64,000 bases of DNA from Nitrospira sp. (GCA_009594995.1 VOPR01000005.1:186001-250000), one strand, 5' to 3'. Positions 17,656 to 26,833 are shown, counted from the first letter of the stretch. Made by a program: numbers and translations. Notes: a model not told the origin generated them from the sequence alone.

Positions 17656-19554
17656 ATGCTCTATGCGTTGATTCCATTCCTTCCGTTGTTCGCCTTTCTG
17701 ATCGTCGGCATCGGCGAACAGTGGATCAAAGACCGGGCGCACCTGGTGGCCGTTCCGGCCATGGTGGGCTCGTTCCTGCTTTCGCTGCTGGCGTTGCATG
17801 ACGTCGCCACCGGCCAGGCCATCAACGTGCCTCTCTATACTTGGCTCACGTCTGGCAACCTCGACATTCATATCGGCATTTCCATCGATCGTCTGACCGC
17901 CGTGATGTTGATCCTGGTCACCACCGTCAGTACGCTGGTGCACATCTACACCATCGGCTATATGCAAGGCGAACCTGGTTACGCCCGCTTCTTCGCCTAC
18001 ATCGCATTGTTCACCTTCTCCATGCTCATGCTGGTGATGGCGGACAACCTGTTGCAACTGTTCGTATTCTGGGAAGCGGTGGGACTCTGCTCCTACCTGC
18101 TGATCGGGCACTGGTATGACCGGGCGAGCGCCTGTGCCGCCGCGACGAAGGCGTTCCTGGTCAATCGCGTCGGAGATTTCGGCTTCATCCTCGGATTGTT
18201 CCTTGTCTGGTACTCCTTTGGCTCACTCGACTACGCCACGGTATTCGCGCACGCGCAGGACCTGGCCTCTAAGACCACGAATCTCCTCGGCCCGTTCGGC
18301 GGCACCTGGGACGTCTCGGTCATGACCATGATCTGCCTGCTGCTCTTTACCGGGGCAGTCGGTAAGTCCGCACAGGTCCCGCTGCATGTCTGGCTTCCCG
18401 ACGCGATGGAAGGGCCGACGCCGATCTCGGCGCTGATCCACGCCGCCACCATGGTCACCGCGGGTGTGTTCATGGTCGCGCGTCTCTCGCCGCTCTATAA
18501 CCTGTCTCCTACGGCCATGACGGTCGTGGCGCTCGTCGGCGGGCTCACCATGATGCTGGGCGCCACCATCGCCCTGACCCAGACCGACATCAAACGCGTG
18601 GTGGCCTATTCGACGATGAGCCAGCTCGGCTACATGGTGATGGCCTGCGGTTTGGGGGCCTACAGCGCCGGCATGTACCACCTCCTCACGCACGGCGCGT
18701 TCAAGGCACTCCTGTTCCTGGGCTGCGGCTCGGTCATCATTGCCTTGCACCACGAACAAGACATGCGTCACATGGGCGGGCTGAAAGACAAACTGCCTGT
18801 TACCTATTGGACCTTCCTGATCGGTTCACTGGCGCTGGCCGGGTTCCCGCTCACGGCGGGTTTCTTCAGCAAAGATGACCTGCTCGTCTCCTCCTGGTCG
18901 GCCGGGCCGCTGGGTCAGGTCCTGACGATCTGCGGACTGGTGACGGCTGGATTGACCGCTTTTTATAGCTTCCGGCTCGTGTTCGTGACGTTTTGGGGCA
19001 AATCCCGCGTCGATCCGCATCACGCGGGGCATGTGCACGAACCCTCGACCACCATGACCGCACCATTGATGGTGCTGGCCGTCCTGAGTATCGTTGCCGG
19101 CTACCTCGGCATACCGGCGTTTCTAGAGCCGGTCTTCCACGGCGACGGGGGGGCCGGGCATCATGAAGGAACGGCCGCGTATGGCATCATGGCGCTGGCC
19201 ACGTTGATGGGCCTGACTGGAATCGGTGCGGCTTACTACTTCTATGTGCTGAACCCCGGCCTGCCTGATCGTCTCGCGCAACAGTGGCGCGCGGCCTACG
19301 AGTTGTCCCTGCATAAGTGGTATGTGGATGAAGCCTATGACCGCTCCCTCGTCCGTCCGACACTGTCGGCCGCACAAGGGCTGTGGAAACATGTCGATGT
19401 CGCGATCATCGACGGCGCCGTCAACGGAGTCGCCCGCGCGATCGCCTGGGGTGGTTGGTTTATTCGGTTGACGCAGAGCGGGCAGACGCAACATTACGCG
19501 CTCGGCATGACGCTGGGCGCCGTGGTCATCCTGACGGTGTACCTGCTGTTGTAA
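17656..19554 (+). CDS. nuoL: NADH-quinone oxidoreductase subunit L
   Basis: NuoL is the distal antiporter-like proton-pumping subunit. The 632 residues include the proton-channel motifs FVFWEAVGLCSYLLIG (Glu), GAVGKSAQVPLHVWLPDAMEGPTPISALIHAATMVTAG (read in parts; Lys and His) and ALTQTDIKRVVAYSTMSQLGYM. The C-terminal half contains the long lateral helix region followed by a last transmembrane helix, which marks NuoL and not NuoM or NuoN. The spacer to nuoM carries a TTCACGTTTCACG element. Confidence 0.97.
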   Translation: MLYALIPFLPLFAFLIVGIGEQWIKDRAHLVAVPAMVGSFLLSLLALHDVATGQAINVPLYTWLTSGNLDIHIGISIDRLTAVMLILVTTVSTLVHIYTIGYMQGEPGYARFFAYIALFTFSMLMLVMADNLLQLFVFWEAVGLCSYLLIGHWYDRASACAAATKAFLVNRVGDFGFILGLFLVWYSFGSLDYATVFAHAQDLASKTTNLLGPFGGTWDVSVMTMICLLLFTGAVGKSAQVPLHVWLPDAMEGPTPISALIHAATMVTAGVFMVARLSPLYNLSPTAMTVVALVGGLTMMLGATIALTQTDIKRVVAYSTMSQLGYMVMACGLGAYSAGMYHLLTHGAFKALLFLGCGSVIIALHHEQDMRHMGGLKDKLPVTYWTFLIGSLALAGFPLTAGFFSKDDLLVSSWSAGPLGQVLTICGLVTAGLTAFYSFRLVFVTFWGKSRVDPHHAGHVHEPSTTMTAPLMVLAVLSIVAGYLGIPAFLEPVFHGDGGAGHHEGTAAYGIMALATLMGLTGIGAAYYFYVLNPGLPDRLAQQWRAAYELSLHKWYVDEAYDRSLVRPTLSAAQGLWKHVDVAIIDGAVNGVARAIAWGGWFIRLTQSGQTQHYALGMTLGAVVILTVYLLL

Positions 19555-19601
19555 TGGAACGCGGTGATGGACTTCCGAACAACCGACAAGACCGTTCGCA
19601 T

Positions 19602-19614
19602 TTCACGTTTCACG
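19602..19614 (+). repeat. TTCACGTTTCACG element upstream of nuoM
   Basis: An exact 13-base copy, extended on its 3' side to a palindromic TTTCACGTG, ends 23 bases before the nuoM GTG start. It has the same orientation as the other copies. Confidence 0.65.
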
Positions 19615-19637
19615 TGTTACCGGTGGAGTAGAATTTC

Positions 19638-21200
19638 GTGACGTCGTTTCCCTGGTTGACCCTGATTGTCTTTTTCCCGTTGATCGGAGCCGTGCTCTGC
19701 TTCCTGGTCAAAGCCGAGTCCTCTCGCTGGGTGGCACTCGGCTTCACGCTGGGGAATTTCGTCCTTTCTCTGCCACTCTGGTGGCTGTTCGACCCATCGA
19801 CCGCCACGATGCAGTTTGTGGAACGGGCCTCCTGGATCAGTTCCCCGCCGGTAAATTACAGCCTCGGTATGGACGGCATCAGTTTCCCCCTGGTCCTGAT
19901 GACGACGTTCCTGATGCCGTTTTGTGTCACCGTGTCCTGGACCGCGATCGAGAAGCGCGTGCCCCTGTTCATGTCGATGCTCCTCGTCATGGAAACGGCG
20001 ATGTTGGGCGTCTTTGTCGCCCTGGACTTCGTGCTGTTCTATGTCTTCTGGGAGGCGATGCTGATCCCGATGTATCTCCTGATCGGCGTCTGGGGCGGTC
20101 CGAATCGCCTTTATGCGGCGATCAAATTTTTTCTCTACACGTTGGCCGGGAGCGTGCTGCTGCTGGTTGCCATCCTCGCCCTGTACTTCCAGGGCGGACA
20201 TACCTTCGACATTCTCGAACTGAGCCGCGGGACTTACGGCGGCTCACTCCAGATGTGGCTCTTCCTGGCCTTCTTCGCCGCCTTCGCGGTGAAGGTGCCG
20301 ATGTTCCCGTTTCATACCTGGTTGCCGGACGCCCACGTGGAAGCGCCGACGGCAGGCAGCGTGATTCTCGCCAGCGTCCTGTTGAAAATGGGCACGTATG
20401 GATTCCTGCGCTTCACCCTGCCGATGCTGCCGGACGCCACCATGACGTTCACTAAGCCAATGATCGCGCTTTCGATCATCGCCATCATTTACGGCGCCTA
20501 TATGGCATTGGCCCAGACCGACATCAAGAAACTGATTGCCTACTCCAGCGTCAGCCACATGGGTTTCGTGACGTTGGGGATTTTCGTGCTGAACATTCAG
20601 GGTATTGAAGGGGCCGTGATGCAGATGGTCAATCACGGAATCACAACCGGCGGACTCTTCCTCTGTGTGGGAATCGTGTATGAGCGGACCCACAGCCGGG
20701 AGATTCTCGATAATACCGGGTTGGCCGGCCCCATGCCTCGCTACGCCATCTTCCTGATGATTTTCGCCTTGTCGTCGCTGGGGCTGCCAGGCACGAACAG
20801 TTTCGTCGGTGAGTTCCTCGTATTGGCCGGCACCTTTGTGTGGAGTCAGTTTGCCACGGCGTTGGCCGCGCTGGGAGTGATCCTGGCCGCCGCCTATATC
20901 CTCTGGCTCATGCAACGGGTCGTCTTCGGCACCCCTGCACCCGCGCATCGTGCCCACCTCCTGGACCTCAACGCCAGAGAGACGGCCACGCTGGTGCCCT
21001 TGATTGTCCTGGTGTTCGTACTGGGAATTTTCCCGAACCCGCTGTTGACGCGCATGCATGCCAGTGTGACGAATCTCCTGAATGCACAGAAGGCTCCCGC
21101 CTTTGCCGTTGCACCTCAGCAGGCCGCACTTACGAAACCGGCAGGCACGATCGCGACGGTTGTGTCCCCTTCATCATCTGAACAGGCAGCGGCACGATGA
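19638..21200 (+). CDS. nuoM: NADH-quinone oxidoreductase subunit M
   Basis: NuoM is the second antiporter-like proton pump. The GTG start gives MTSFPWLTLIVFFPLIG, preceded by GGTGGAGTA. The 520 residues contain FYVFWEAMLIPMYLLIG, KVPMFPFHTWLPDAHVEAPTAGS (in parts) and ALAQTDIKKLIAYSSVSHMGFV, with the family's Glu and Lys residues. Only one nuoM is present, so this is not a two-NuoM operon. The stop overlaps the nuoN start by four bases (ATGA). Confidence 0.97.
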   Translation: MTSFPWLTLIVFFPLIGAVLCFLVKAESSRWVALGFTLGNFVLSLPLWWLFDPSTATMQFVERASWISSPPVNYSLGMDGISFPLVLMTTFLMPFCVTVSWTAIEKRVPLFMSMLLVMETAMLGVFVALDFVLFYVFWEAMLIPMYLLIGVWGGPNRLYAAIKFFLYTLAGSVLLLVAILALYFQGGHTFDILELSRGTYGGSLQMWLFLAFFAAFAVKVPMFPFHTWLPDAHVEAPTAGSVILASVLLKMGTYGFLRFTLPMLPDATMTFTKPMIALSIIAIIYGAYMALAQTDIKKLIAYSSVSHMGFVTLGIFVLNIQGIEGAVMQMVNHGITTGGLFLCVGIVYERTHSREILDNTGLAGPMPRYAIFLMIFALSSLGLPGTNSFVGEFLVLAGTFVWSQFATALAALGVILAAAYILWLMQRVVFGTPAPAHRAHLLDLNARETATLVPLIVLVFVLGIFPNPLLTRMHASVTNLLNAQKAPAFAVAPQQAALTKPAGTIATVVSPSSSEQAAAR

Positions 21201-22672
21201 CCTTCCCACTTCAAGATCTCCTGGCCATTCTTCCGGAACTCATCGTCATCGGCACGGCCTGCCTCATCCTGGTCTTGGACCCTATCCTTGCAGCCGAGAA
21301 AAAGGACGTCCTTGCCTGGTTGACCTTGGGCGCCCTGGCCATGTGTATGGGCCTGACTTCGGCTCACCTGACTGGTCGCACGTACGCATTCAGTAACCTC
21401 GTTGTCATCGACTCCTACGGCGCATTCTGGAAACTCCTGCTGTATATCGTCACCGGCCTTACGGTCCTGCTTTCCCTGGCGTATCTCAAAGCCGAGCGAT
21501 TGAGCATCGGAGAATACTATGGCTTCATTCTGCTGGCGCTGGCCGGGATGATGGTGATGGTGTCCGGCGCCGATTTGCTCACCATCTACCTTGGCACCGA
21601 GCTCATGTCTCTTTCGCTCTATGTCATGGCCGGATTGAAGAGGACGGAAGCCCGCTCGCTCGAAGCCTCCGCCAAATACTTTGTGCTGGGTGCGTTCTCG
21701 TCCGGCGTGTTGTTGTACGGCATTTCCCTGCTGTTCGGTTTGGCCGGAAGCACGCGCCTCTCCGTCATCGCGGACGCGATCGCGACACAGGGCACCTCAA
21801 ACCCGCTGTTGTCCCTGGCATTGGTGCTGTTGGCCGTCGGGTTCGGGTTCAAGTTGGCTGTCGTGCCGTTTCATATGTGGACACCGGACGTCTACCAGGG
21901 CGCGCCGACCTCCGTTACTGCCTTCATGGCCGTGGCCTCCAAAGCCGCCAGCTTCGGCGCCTTTCTCCGGGTCTTTGTGGAAGGGCTGGGCGGAGCAAGC
22001 GCAGACTGGTCGATTCTCTTTACCATCATCTGCCTGGCCACTCTCGCGCTGGGGAATCTCGTCGCGATTGTGCAGACCAACATCAAGCGTATGCTGGCCT
22101 ACTCCAGCATCGCCCATGCAGGATATGCGCTCATCGGCGTCGTCGTGGCAGGCGGGCACAGTGGCGAGGGAGCTTCCGGCGGCTTCGCAAGCGTGTTGCT
22201 CTATATCGCCATCTATTCCTTCATGACGCTCGGGGCATTCGCGCTGGTCGGGATGTTACGCAAAGAGGGGCAGGAGAGCGAAAACATCGAAGACTACGCC
22301 GGACTGGCCAAACGAGAGCCGCTGGCGGCCTTTTTCATGCTGGTGTTTCTGGTGTCGCTGGCCGGCATTCCCCCGACCGCAGGCTTCATCGGCAAGTTTT
22401 ACATTTTCATGGCCGCCGTGAACGGCGGCATGACCTGGCTGGCAGTTGTGGCCGTCATCTTCGCGGCCATTTCCGCCTTCTACTACCTGCGGATCGTGAT
22501 GGTCATGTATATGCGCGAATCGGAAGGATCCGCCGCCTCTCAATCACGGCTGGAAACCTCTCCCGCGCTGTCCTTCGTCCTTGCATGCGCCCTCGCAGGC
22601 GTCGTATTCCTCGGGCTGTTCCCGAACAGCCTCTGGTCGCTGGCCACCCAGGCGGCGCCGTTATTGAAGTAG
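21197..22672 (+). CDS. nuoN: NADH-quinone oxidoreductase subunit N
   Basis: NuoN is the third antiporter-like subunit and the last gene of the set. The 491 residues include LGTELMSLSLYVMAGL, LGAFSSGVLLYGISLLFG, VPFHMWTPDVYQGAPTSV and VQTNIKRMLAYSSIAHAGYAL, the usual channel motifs. Translation is coupled to nuoM through the ATGA overlap. The next gene starts 99 bases downstream, so the operon may end here, although no terminator is visible. Confidence 0.97.
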   Translation: MTFPLQDLLAILPELIVIGTACLILVLDPILAAEKKDVLAWLTLGALAMCMGLTSAHLTGRTYAFSNLVVIDSYGAFWKLLLYIVTGLTVLLSLAYLKAERLSIGEYYGFILLALAGMMVMVSGADLLTIYLGTELMSLSLYVMAGLKRTEARSLEASAKYFVLGAFSSGVLLYGISLLFGLAGSTRLSVIADAIATQGTSNPLLSLALVLLAVGFGFKLAVVPFHMWTPDVYQGAPTSVTAFMAVASKAASFGAFLRVFVEGLGGASADWSILFTIICLATLALGNLVAIVQTNIKRMLAYSSIAHAGYALIGVVVAGGHSGEGASGGFASVLLYIAIYSFMTLGAFALVGMLRKEGQESENIEDYAGLAKREPLAAFFMLVFLVSLAGIPPTAGFIGKFYIFMAAVNGGMTWLAVVAVIFAAISAFYYLRIVMVMYMRESEGSAASQSRLETSPALSFVLACALAGVVFLGLFPNSLWSLATQAAPLLK

Positions 22673-22771
22673 CCTATCGCCGCCTAACGCACCGACTTTC
22701 TTTGCACAGCATCCTGCAACGATCCGGTGGTATTCATCGCGCCGCACCCGCACTGAACCACGCAGGCTTGC

Positions 22772-23623
22772 ATGACAGAATTGCCTTTTCTCTCCAATGT
22801 ATTCGACACTTTTCGACGGCGCGGCTGTCCCAGTCTGGCCGCTTCGCTGGCCTTCTTTTCGCTCCTCTCGCTCTTCCCGATGGTCTTTCTCCTGCTTTAC
22901 GGCATTAGCTTCATCGTCAGCCAGGATGTCATCGGGTATCAATTCCTGCTGGGCTTTCTGAAAGGCTTTCTTCCGAGCATGGGCGAGCGCCTGGCCAGAG
23001 ATATTCGTCGGGTCGCCGAACAGGAAGAGGTACGGTGGGCAGTATTTCTAGCCTTCGGTTGGTTCAGCGCGCTGGTCTTCTATGAGCTGGACTACGCCAT
23101 GAACACCGTGTTCGGCACGGCAGCGAAGCGGCATCCGCTGATTTCGACCCTGGTCGCGGTGGCGCTGATCTGGATGTTGGGATTTCTGACCCTTATCTCA
23201 TTCGTTGCCACCCAGGCCATCGAATTACTGACCGCCTATGCGCCCAGCCTGTTCGGGCTGAATCTGGTCGCCATCGCGGCCCATGATTTCCTGCTCACCT
23301 ACTCCCTTCCCTTTCTACTCGCCTTCGCCTCCGTCACCTGCCTGTACCGGTTCCTGCCTCACCAGCGGCCGAACTGGCGGGAGGCGACGATCGGTGGGGC
23401 CGTATTCAGCCTCCTCTGGGTCTCCGCCAAGGTGTTCTTCGTCACCTATCTCGAGGATGCGGCCGTCTACACGCAGCTCTATGGTTCGTTGCTGGAAGTC
23501 GTACTGCTCTTGCTCTGGGTGTATTACTCCTCCGTGCTCGTGTTGCTGGGAGCCGTGGTCACCTACGAATGCCAATGTCGGCGGCCCGCCATACTTGACG
23601 ATTCGGCGACGCTTCCCGGCTAA
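22772..23623 (+). CDS. YihY/BrkB family (UPF0761) inner-membrane protein
   Basis: This 283-residue protein has about six transmembrane helices. It starts with the family motif RRGCPSLAASLAFFSLLSLFPM and ends with the LLLLWVYYSSVLVLLGAVVTYE segment. The family was once annotated as ribonuclease BN, which is wrong; its molecular role is not settled. The gene has the same direction as nuoN but sits 99 bases away, and it converges on the protease gene downstream. Confidence 0.85.
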   Translation: MTELPFLSNVFDTFRRRGCPSLAASLAFFSLLSLFPMVFLLLYGISFIVSQDVIGYQFLLGFLKGFLPSMGERLARDIRRVAEQEEVRWAVFLAFGWFSALVFYELDYAMNTVFGTAAKRHPLISTLVAVALIWMLGFLTLISFVATQAIELLTAYAPSLFGLNLVAIAAHDFLLTYSLPFLLAFASVTCLYRFLPHQRPNWREATIGGAVFSLLWVSAKVFFVTYLEDAAVYTQLYGSLLEVVLLLLWVYYSSVLVLLGAVVTYECQCRRPAILDDSATLPG

Positions 23624-23655
23624 ACAACGCCGAGACGACTATCTAGCTCGACCCT

Positions 23656-23720
23656 GCTCTCCATGTCGCATTCAACGGCCTGTCCATAACCATGGGAAGC
23701 GACATCTCGTGATGGAGAGC
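23656..23720. terminator. Inverted repeat between convergent genes
   Basis: GCTCTCCAT (23656-23664) and ATGGAGAGC (23712-23720) form a perfect 9-bp stem. The loop of about 47 bases contains a second, shorter palindrome (CCATAACCATGG). Its location between convergent genes fits a bidirectional terminator, but no T-run flanks it. Confidence 0.4.
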
Positions 23721-23762
23721 TGATGGTAGCGGCGAGACGTAACGCGGCGGAGAGCGTACCGG

Positions 23763-24935
23763 TTACGAAGACGTGTTCATGCCTGAAGGATGGCGTTGCT
23801 CGATGAAATGCCCGATGGACGCGCGGGTCAACAATCCCAGCAGCCGGCCGTCCTGAACCACGACCAGTCGTTCAGCCCCGACTGCCATCATCTGCTCGAG
23901 CGCCTGCATTGCGGAAAGATCCGGCGCCACGACCATCTCGTCACTGGAGGGCTGCATAATATCGGCCACGCGGCGAAAGGCCCAGAGGGAATTCTTGACC
24001 GACTGGACATCACGCACCGCCACGAAACCCAGCAAGCGGCCATCCTGCACCACCGGAAAGCCTCCGTAGCCATAAGGAAGAAAGAACTGGTTCACGGCCT
24101 CCTCCAGCGTGAGTTCAGGAGACAGGGTCACCACATGACCCACCATGAGCTCATGAACCGGTACCGACGCCAACGAGGCACGGATGGCGGCCTGCTTCCT
24201 GCTTCCACGAGCAGCCGTAAACAGAAAGGCGCCGAGCAGCACGATCCAGCCGCCGCTGCTCGCCAGGGCGCTCGACGCCGTGCCGGACAGAGCCCCGAAG
24301 AGGAGCAGCGCACCGAACAGCCCGAAACTGATTCCAAACAGCAATCCGACCAAAGCCGCTTGGCTCGTCGCCCGGTAATAGTCTTTGCTCCAAGCCCACA
24401 GCCCGGCCCTCAACGCGCGACCACCATCCAGCGGAAACCCCGGCAGCAGATTGAAGAGACCCAACTGCGTATTGACCATGCCCAACAACGTGCCCAGGGC
24501 CACCAATCCCTGTAGCGATGACCCGGCCGGGAACGCTTCCAAAACCGTCACCAGCGCGAGACAGATGCCTGCCAGGAGAAAACTCACAATCGGGCCGGCA
24601 ATTGCGATCAGAAATTCAGCCCGGGGATGCGGTGGTTCTTTTCGCATCTGGGCGACCCCGCCGAAGATAAACAACGTGATCTGCCCGATCGGAATGCGGT
24701 AGCGTAGCGCCACCAACGAATGGCCGAGCTCGTGCAGCAACACGGATGCAAATAACAACAGCGCCGCGACTCCGCCCATCGCCCAATATCGGGGCTCCGA
24801 TAAGCCAGGCAGCATGTCCGGTAGATAGCCGGTCGCCAGCGACCAGGTCATAAAGAAAAACACCAATAGCCACGAGGCATGCACGTGGATAGGAATCCCG
24901 AACATGCGCCCGATTTTCCAGTCTGGTCCCTGCAT
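23763..24935 (-). CDS. Site-2 protease family (M50) membrane metalloprotease with two CBS domains
   Basis: M50 proteases cut substrates inside the membrane. The 390 residues show the zinc site H68-E-L-G-H72 in a hydrophobic helix and the third ligand, Asp170, in NLLPGFPLDGGR, with about six transmembrane helices up to residue 245. A pair of CBS domains follows (about 260-385: VPVHELMVGHVVTLSPELTL and VADIMQPSSDEMVVAPDLSA). CBS pairs bind adenosyl nucleotides in many proteins, so protease activity may respond to energy charge (inference). It is transcribed toward the BrkB-like gene and divergently from the deacetylase gene. The substrate is unknown. Confidence 0.93.
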   Translation of the reverse strand: MQGPDWKIGRMFGIPIHVHASWLLVFFFMTWSLATGYLPDMLPGLSEPRYWAMGGVAALLLFASVLLHELGHSLVALRYRIPIGQITLFIFGGVAQMRKEPPHPRAEFLIAIAGPIVSFLLAGICLALVTVLEAFPAGSSLQGLVALGTLLGMVNTQLGLFNLLPGFPLDGGRALRAGLWAWSKDYYRATSQAALVGLLFGISFGLFGALLLFGALSGTASSALASSGGWIVLLGAFLFTAARGSRKQAAIRASLASVPVHELMVGHVVTLSPELTLEEAVNQFFLPYGYGGFPVVQDGRLLGFVAVRDVQSVKNSLWAFRRVADIMQPSSDEMVVAPDLSAMQALEQMMAVGAERLVVVQDGRLLGLLTRASIGHFIEQRHPSGMNTSS

Positions 24936-24995
24936 GGTTTCACGGTAACAGCCACCCTAATGGAGCGTCAACTATCGCAGAGCCCGGCCATCGGG

Positions 24996-25001
24996 TATAC
25001 T
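24996..25001 (+). promoter_or_regulatory. -10-like box directly before the deacetylase start
   Basis: TATACT ends only five bases before the ATG of the deacetylase gene, and no Shine-Dalgarno sequence lies between them. If used, transcription would begin at or next to the A of the start codon, giving a leaderless mRNA. The -35 region is weak, so this is tentative. Confidence 0.35.
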
Positions 25002-25006
25002 GCGCC

Positions 25007-25726
25007 ATGCGTTGGACGAGGTGGATTGGAGTTTCTCTCATTTGCGGACTGGCCCTTGCGTGTCCGGCTCCCCGGGCTGAGGCACAGGTCATCAAAGCCG
25101 GACCTGCGTCCTGTCCCGCGGTGGCCTTGACCTATGATCTGTGTCCGGTACGTACGGCCTCGGGATTCGATCGCGAATTGGTCGAGTTCCTCATCGAACA
25201 CAAAGTGCCGGCCACCTTCTTCATGTCCGGCCGCTGGATGACCAAGCATGAGGCCGAGGTCAAACAACTTTTGGCTGTGCCCTTTTTCGAGATCGGCACT
25301 CACGGTGATGTGCATGCGCACCTTCCGATGCATGACGTCGAAGAGCAGCAGCAGGAAATCATGGCGCCGGTGCGATTCCTCAAGGCCAAGTATGGTCGTC
25401 CGGCAAACCTGTTTCGGCCGCCCTACGGTGAATACAACGACGAGACGGTTGAAGCCGTGAAGGCTCTCGGCCTGCGCTTCATCTTGTGGAATATCGAGTC
25501 CGGCGACCCCGACCCCACGCTGAGTGCCGAAGCGATCCTGACCCGGGTTCAGAAACGACTCAAGCCGGGCAGCGTCATCGTATTGCATGCGAACGGAAAG
25601 GGAAAACATACCCGCGAAGTCACCGAGGCTCTGGCCGGAACCCTGTTAGCCGACAAAGGCCTGACCGCCATGACCGTATCGGATCTCCTGCGATGCAACC
25701 AATCGACGGCTCCACCCAAGCCATAA
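25007..25726 (+). CDS. Secreted polysaccharide deacetylase (NodB homology domain), variant motif 1
   Basis: Members of this carbohydrate esterase 4 family remove N- or O-acetyl groups from glycans. The 239 residues begin with a signal peptide (cleavage near AEA-Q27). Motif 1 is TYDLCP (Asp44 kept as base, but the next Asp, a metal ligand in TFDDGP enzymes, is Leu45). Motif 2 is H99-x3-H103, and motif 3 is FRPPYGEYN. The DLC variant is also known in other bacterial members from memory, so activity is not excluded. The 3' end overlaps the following GNAT gene by 34 bases. The natural substrate cannot be told from sequence. Confidence 0.85.
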   Translation: MRWTRWIGVSLICGLALACPAPRAEAQVIKAGPASCPAVALTYDLCPVRTASGFDRELVEFLIEHKVPATFFMSGRWMTKHEAEVKQLLAVPFFEIGTHGDVHAHLPMHDVEEQQQEIMAPVRFLKAKYGRPANLFRPPYGEYNDETVEAVKALGLRFILWNIESGDPDPTLSAEAILTRVQKRLKPGSVIVLHANGKGKHTREVTEALAGTLLADKGLTAMTVSDLLRCNQSTAPPKP

Positions 25727-26184
25727 TTCGCGACATGCGAGCAGACGATCGCGACGCCGTGATCGAGATCCTGACCAGTTCCGACCCCTGGAAGCGGCTC
25801 GGGTTTACGGCTTCCGACTGGCTGCGCATCTTTGCACCGCTACCAGCAGGGCGGGACACGTTCGTCCTGGAAGTGGAAGGACGCGTGCTAGGGATTGCCA
25901 TCGTACGGAGAAAGTTTCTGTTCGGCGACTACCTGGAATTACTCGGCATCGCCCCGACAGCGATCGGCCAGGGCTGGGGAGGCCGGTTGCTGTCCCACGT
26001 CGAATCGCTCACGTTCGCCCGAGCCAAGAACCTGTTTGCCTGCGTCTCAGACTTCAATGACGGCGCCCGCGCCTTCTACCGCAGGCAAGGGTACAAGGAA
26101 ATCGGTCCCATGCCGAACTTTCTTATCCCCGGCTATGCCGAAATTCTCCTGCGCAAAACGTCCGGGCCGGCGAAGGCGCCATAA
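25693..26184 (+). CDS. GNAT-family N-acetyltransferase
   Basis: This 163-residue protein uses the ATG giving MQPIDGSTQAIIRDMRADD, where the GNAT fold begins. A longer upstream frame is only the alternative reading of the deacetylase gene. The acetyl-CoA loop is IGQGWGGRLLSHVE, matching Q-x-x-G-x-G, and FYRRQGYKEIG is the usual C-terminal motif. The acceptor is unknown. Its 34-base overlap with the deacetylase gene suggests translational coupling and perhaps a joint role in acetyl turnover on an envelope sugar, which is inference. Confidence 0.85.
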   Translation: MQPIDGSTQAIIRDMRADDRDAVIEILTSSDPWKRLGFTASDWLRIFAPLPAGRDTFVLEVEGRVLGIAIVRRKFLFGDYLELLGIAPTAIGQGWGGRLLSHVESLTFARAKNLFACVSDFNDGARAFYRRQGYKEIGPMPNFLIPGYAEILLRKTSGPAKAP

Positions 26185-26253
26185 GATCACAGGTCGCTTA
26201 CCCCATCGTTCACTAAGAAGGTTCTCAACAGCCGATAAGGGAAGACCGACACA

Positions 26254-26652
26254 ATGAAAGTCACAAAGCTCCTGCACACCCGCATGCGCGTCAGCAACAT
26301 GGATGACACGATCCGTTTTTACCGAGACGTGCTGGGACTGGAGGTGATGGAACGCAAGGTGTCTCCACGCGGGTCACATCTGGCTTTCCTGAAGGTGCCC
26401 AATAGCGAAGAACTCATTGAGTTCTGTAGCTTTCCCGCGAGCGGGCCGGTCAGGGTGCAGGAAGATCTGGTTCACCTTGCCTTCGAAGTCGAGAGCCTCG
26501 ACGAAACAATCCGGAGCTTGCAGTCCAAAGGGGTCGCCATCACCGACGGTCCCACCGGCACATCCTCCGGCAGTCGATTTATCTTCATCGACGCGCCGGA
26601 CGGGTATGAAGTCGAACTCATCGAACGTCGACCCGGCACGGCCCTGGTCTGA
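26254..26652 (+). CDS. Glyoxalase I-like VOC-fold metalloprotein
   Basis: The 132-residue protein aligns by eye with Escherichia coli glyoxalase I along its whole length. The four metal ligands are at matching places: His8 (LLHTRMRV), Glu56 (ELIEF), His74 (LVHLAFEV) and Glu121 (GYEVELIE). Glyoxalase I isomerises the methylglyoxal-thiol adduct, detoxifying methylglyoxal. The protein lacks the usual loop between the first two ligands, so a related VOC activity is possible. It follows the GNAT gene after 69 bases and is trailed by a small hairpin. Confidence 0.82.
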   Translation: MKVTKLLHTRMRVSNMDDTIRFYRDVLGLEVMERKVSPRGSHLAFLKVPNSEELIEFCSFPASGPVRVQEDLVHLAFEVESLDETIRSLQSKGVAITDGPTGTSSGSRFIFIDAPDGYEVELIERRPGTALV

Positions 26653-26660
26653 GGCTCGTG

Positions 26661-26677
26661 GTTCAGCGCTCCTGAAC
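26661..26677 (+). terminator. Stem-loop after the glyoxalase-like gene
   Basis: GTTCAG and CTGAAC form a 6-bp stem with a 5-base loop, 8 bases after the stop codon. It lacks a T-run. The call rests on position and symmetry. Confidence 0.4.
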
Positions 26678-26784
26678 TGTCACACCTCGTTCGGAGGCGA
26701 GGAAACGCCTCACCCCATTGGCTACCAATTGTTTCACGCGCGCCCATTGACGAATTCGGACCCGCCCAAGTATTGTTCCTTCGC

Positions 26785-26797
26785 TTCACGTTTCACG
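26785..26797 (+). repeat. TTCACGTTTCACG element upstream of dapF
   Basis: An exact 13-base copy ends 36 bases before the dapF ATG, in the same orientation as the copies in the nuo operon, about 7 kb away from the nearest one. Confidence 0.65.
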
Positions 26798-26833
26798 GAC
26801 AACGCACAACGAGCGACGAAAGGACGAGCGCAG

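Noticed and set aside
19638..21200. Second nuoM copy as in two-NuoM complex I operons
   Set aside because: Only one NuoM-type subunit is present. The preceding subunit has the long lateral helix of NuoL, and the next is NuoN.
26417..26833. Fusion of DapF to an upstream 139-residue extension
   Set aside because: The extension lies in another frame of the glyoxalase gene, and DapF starts normally at the ATG giving MKNGFFRGHG.
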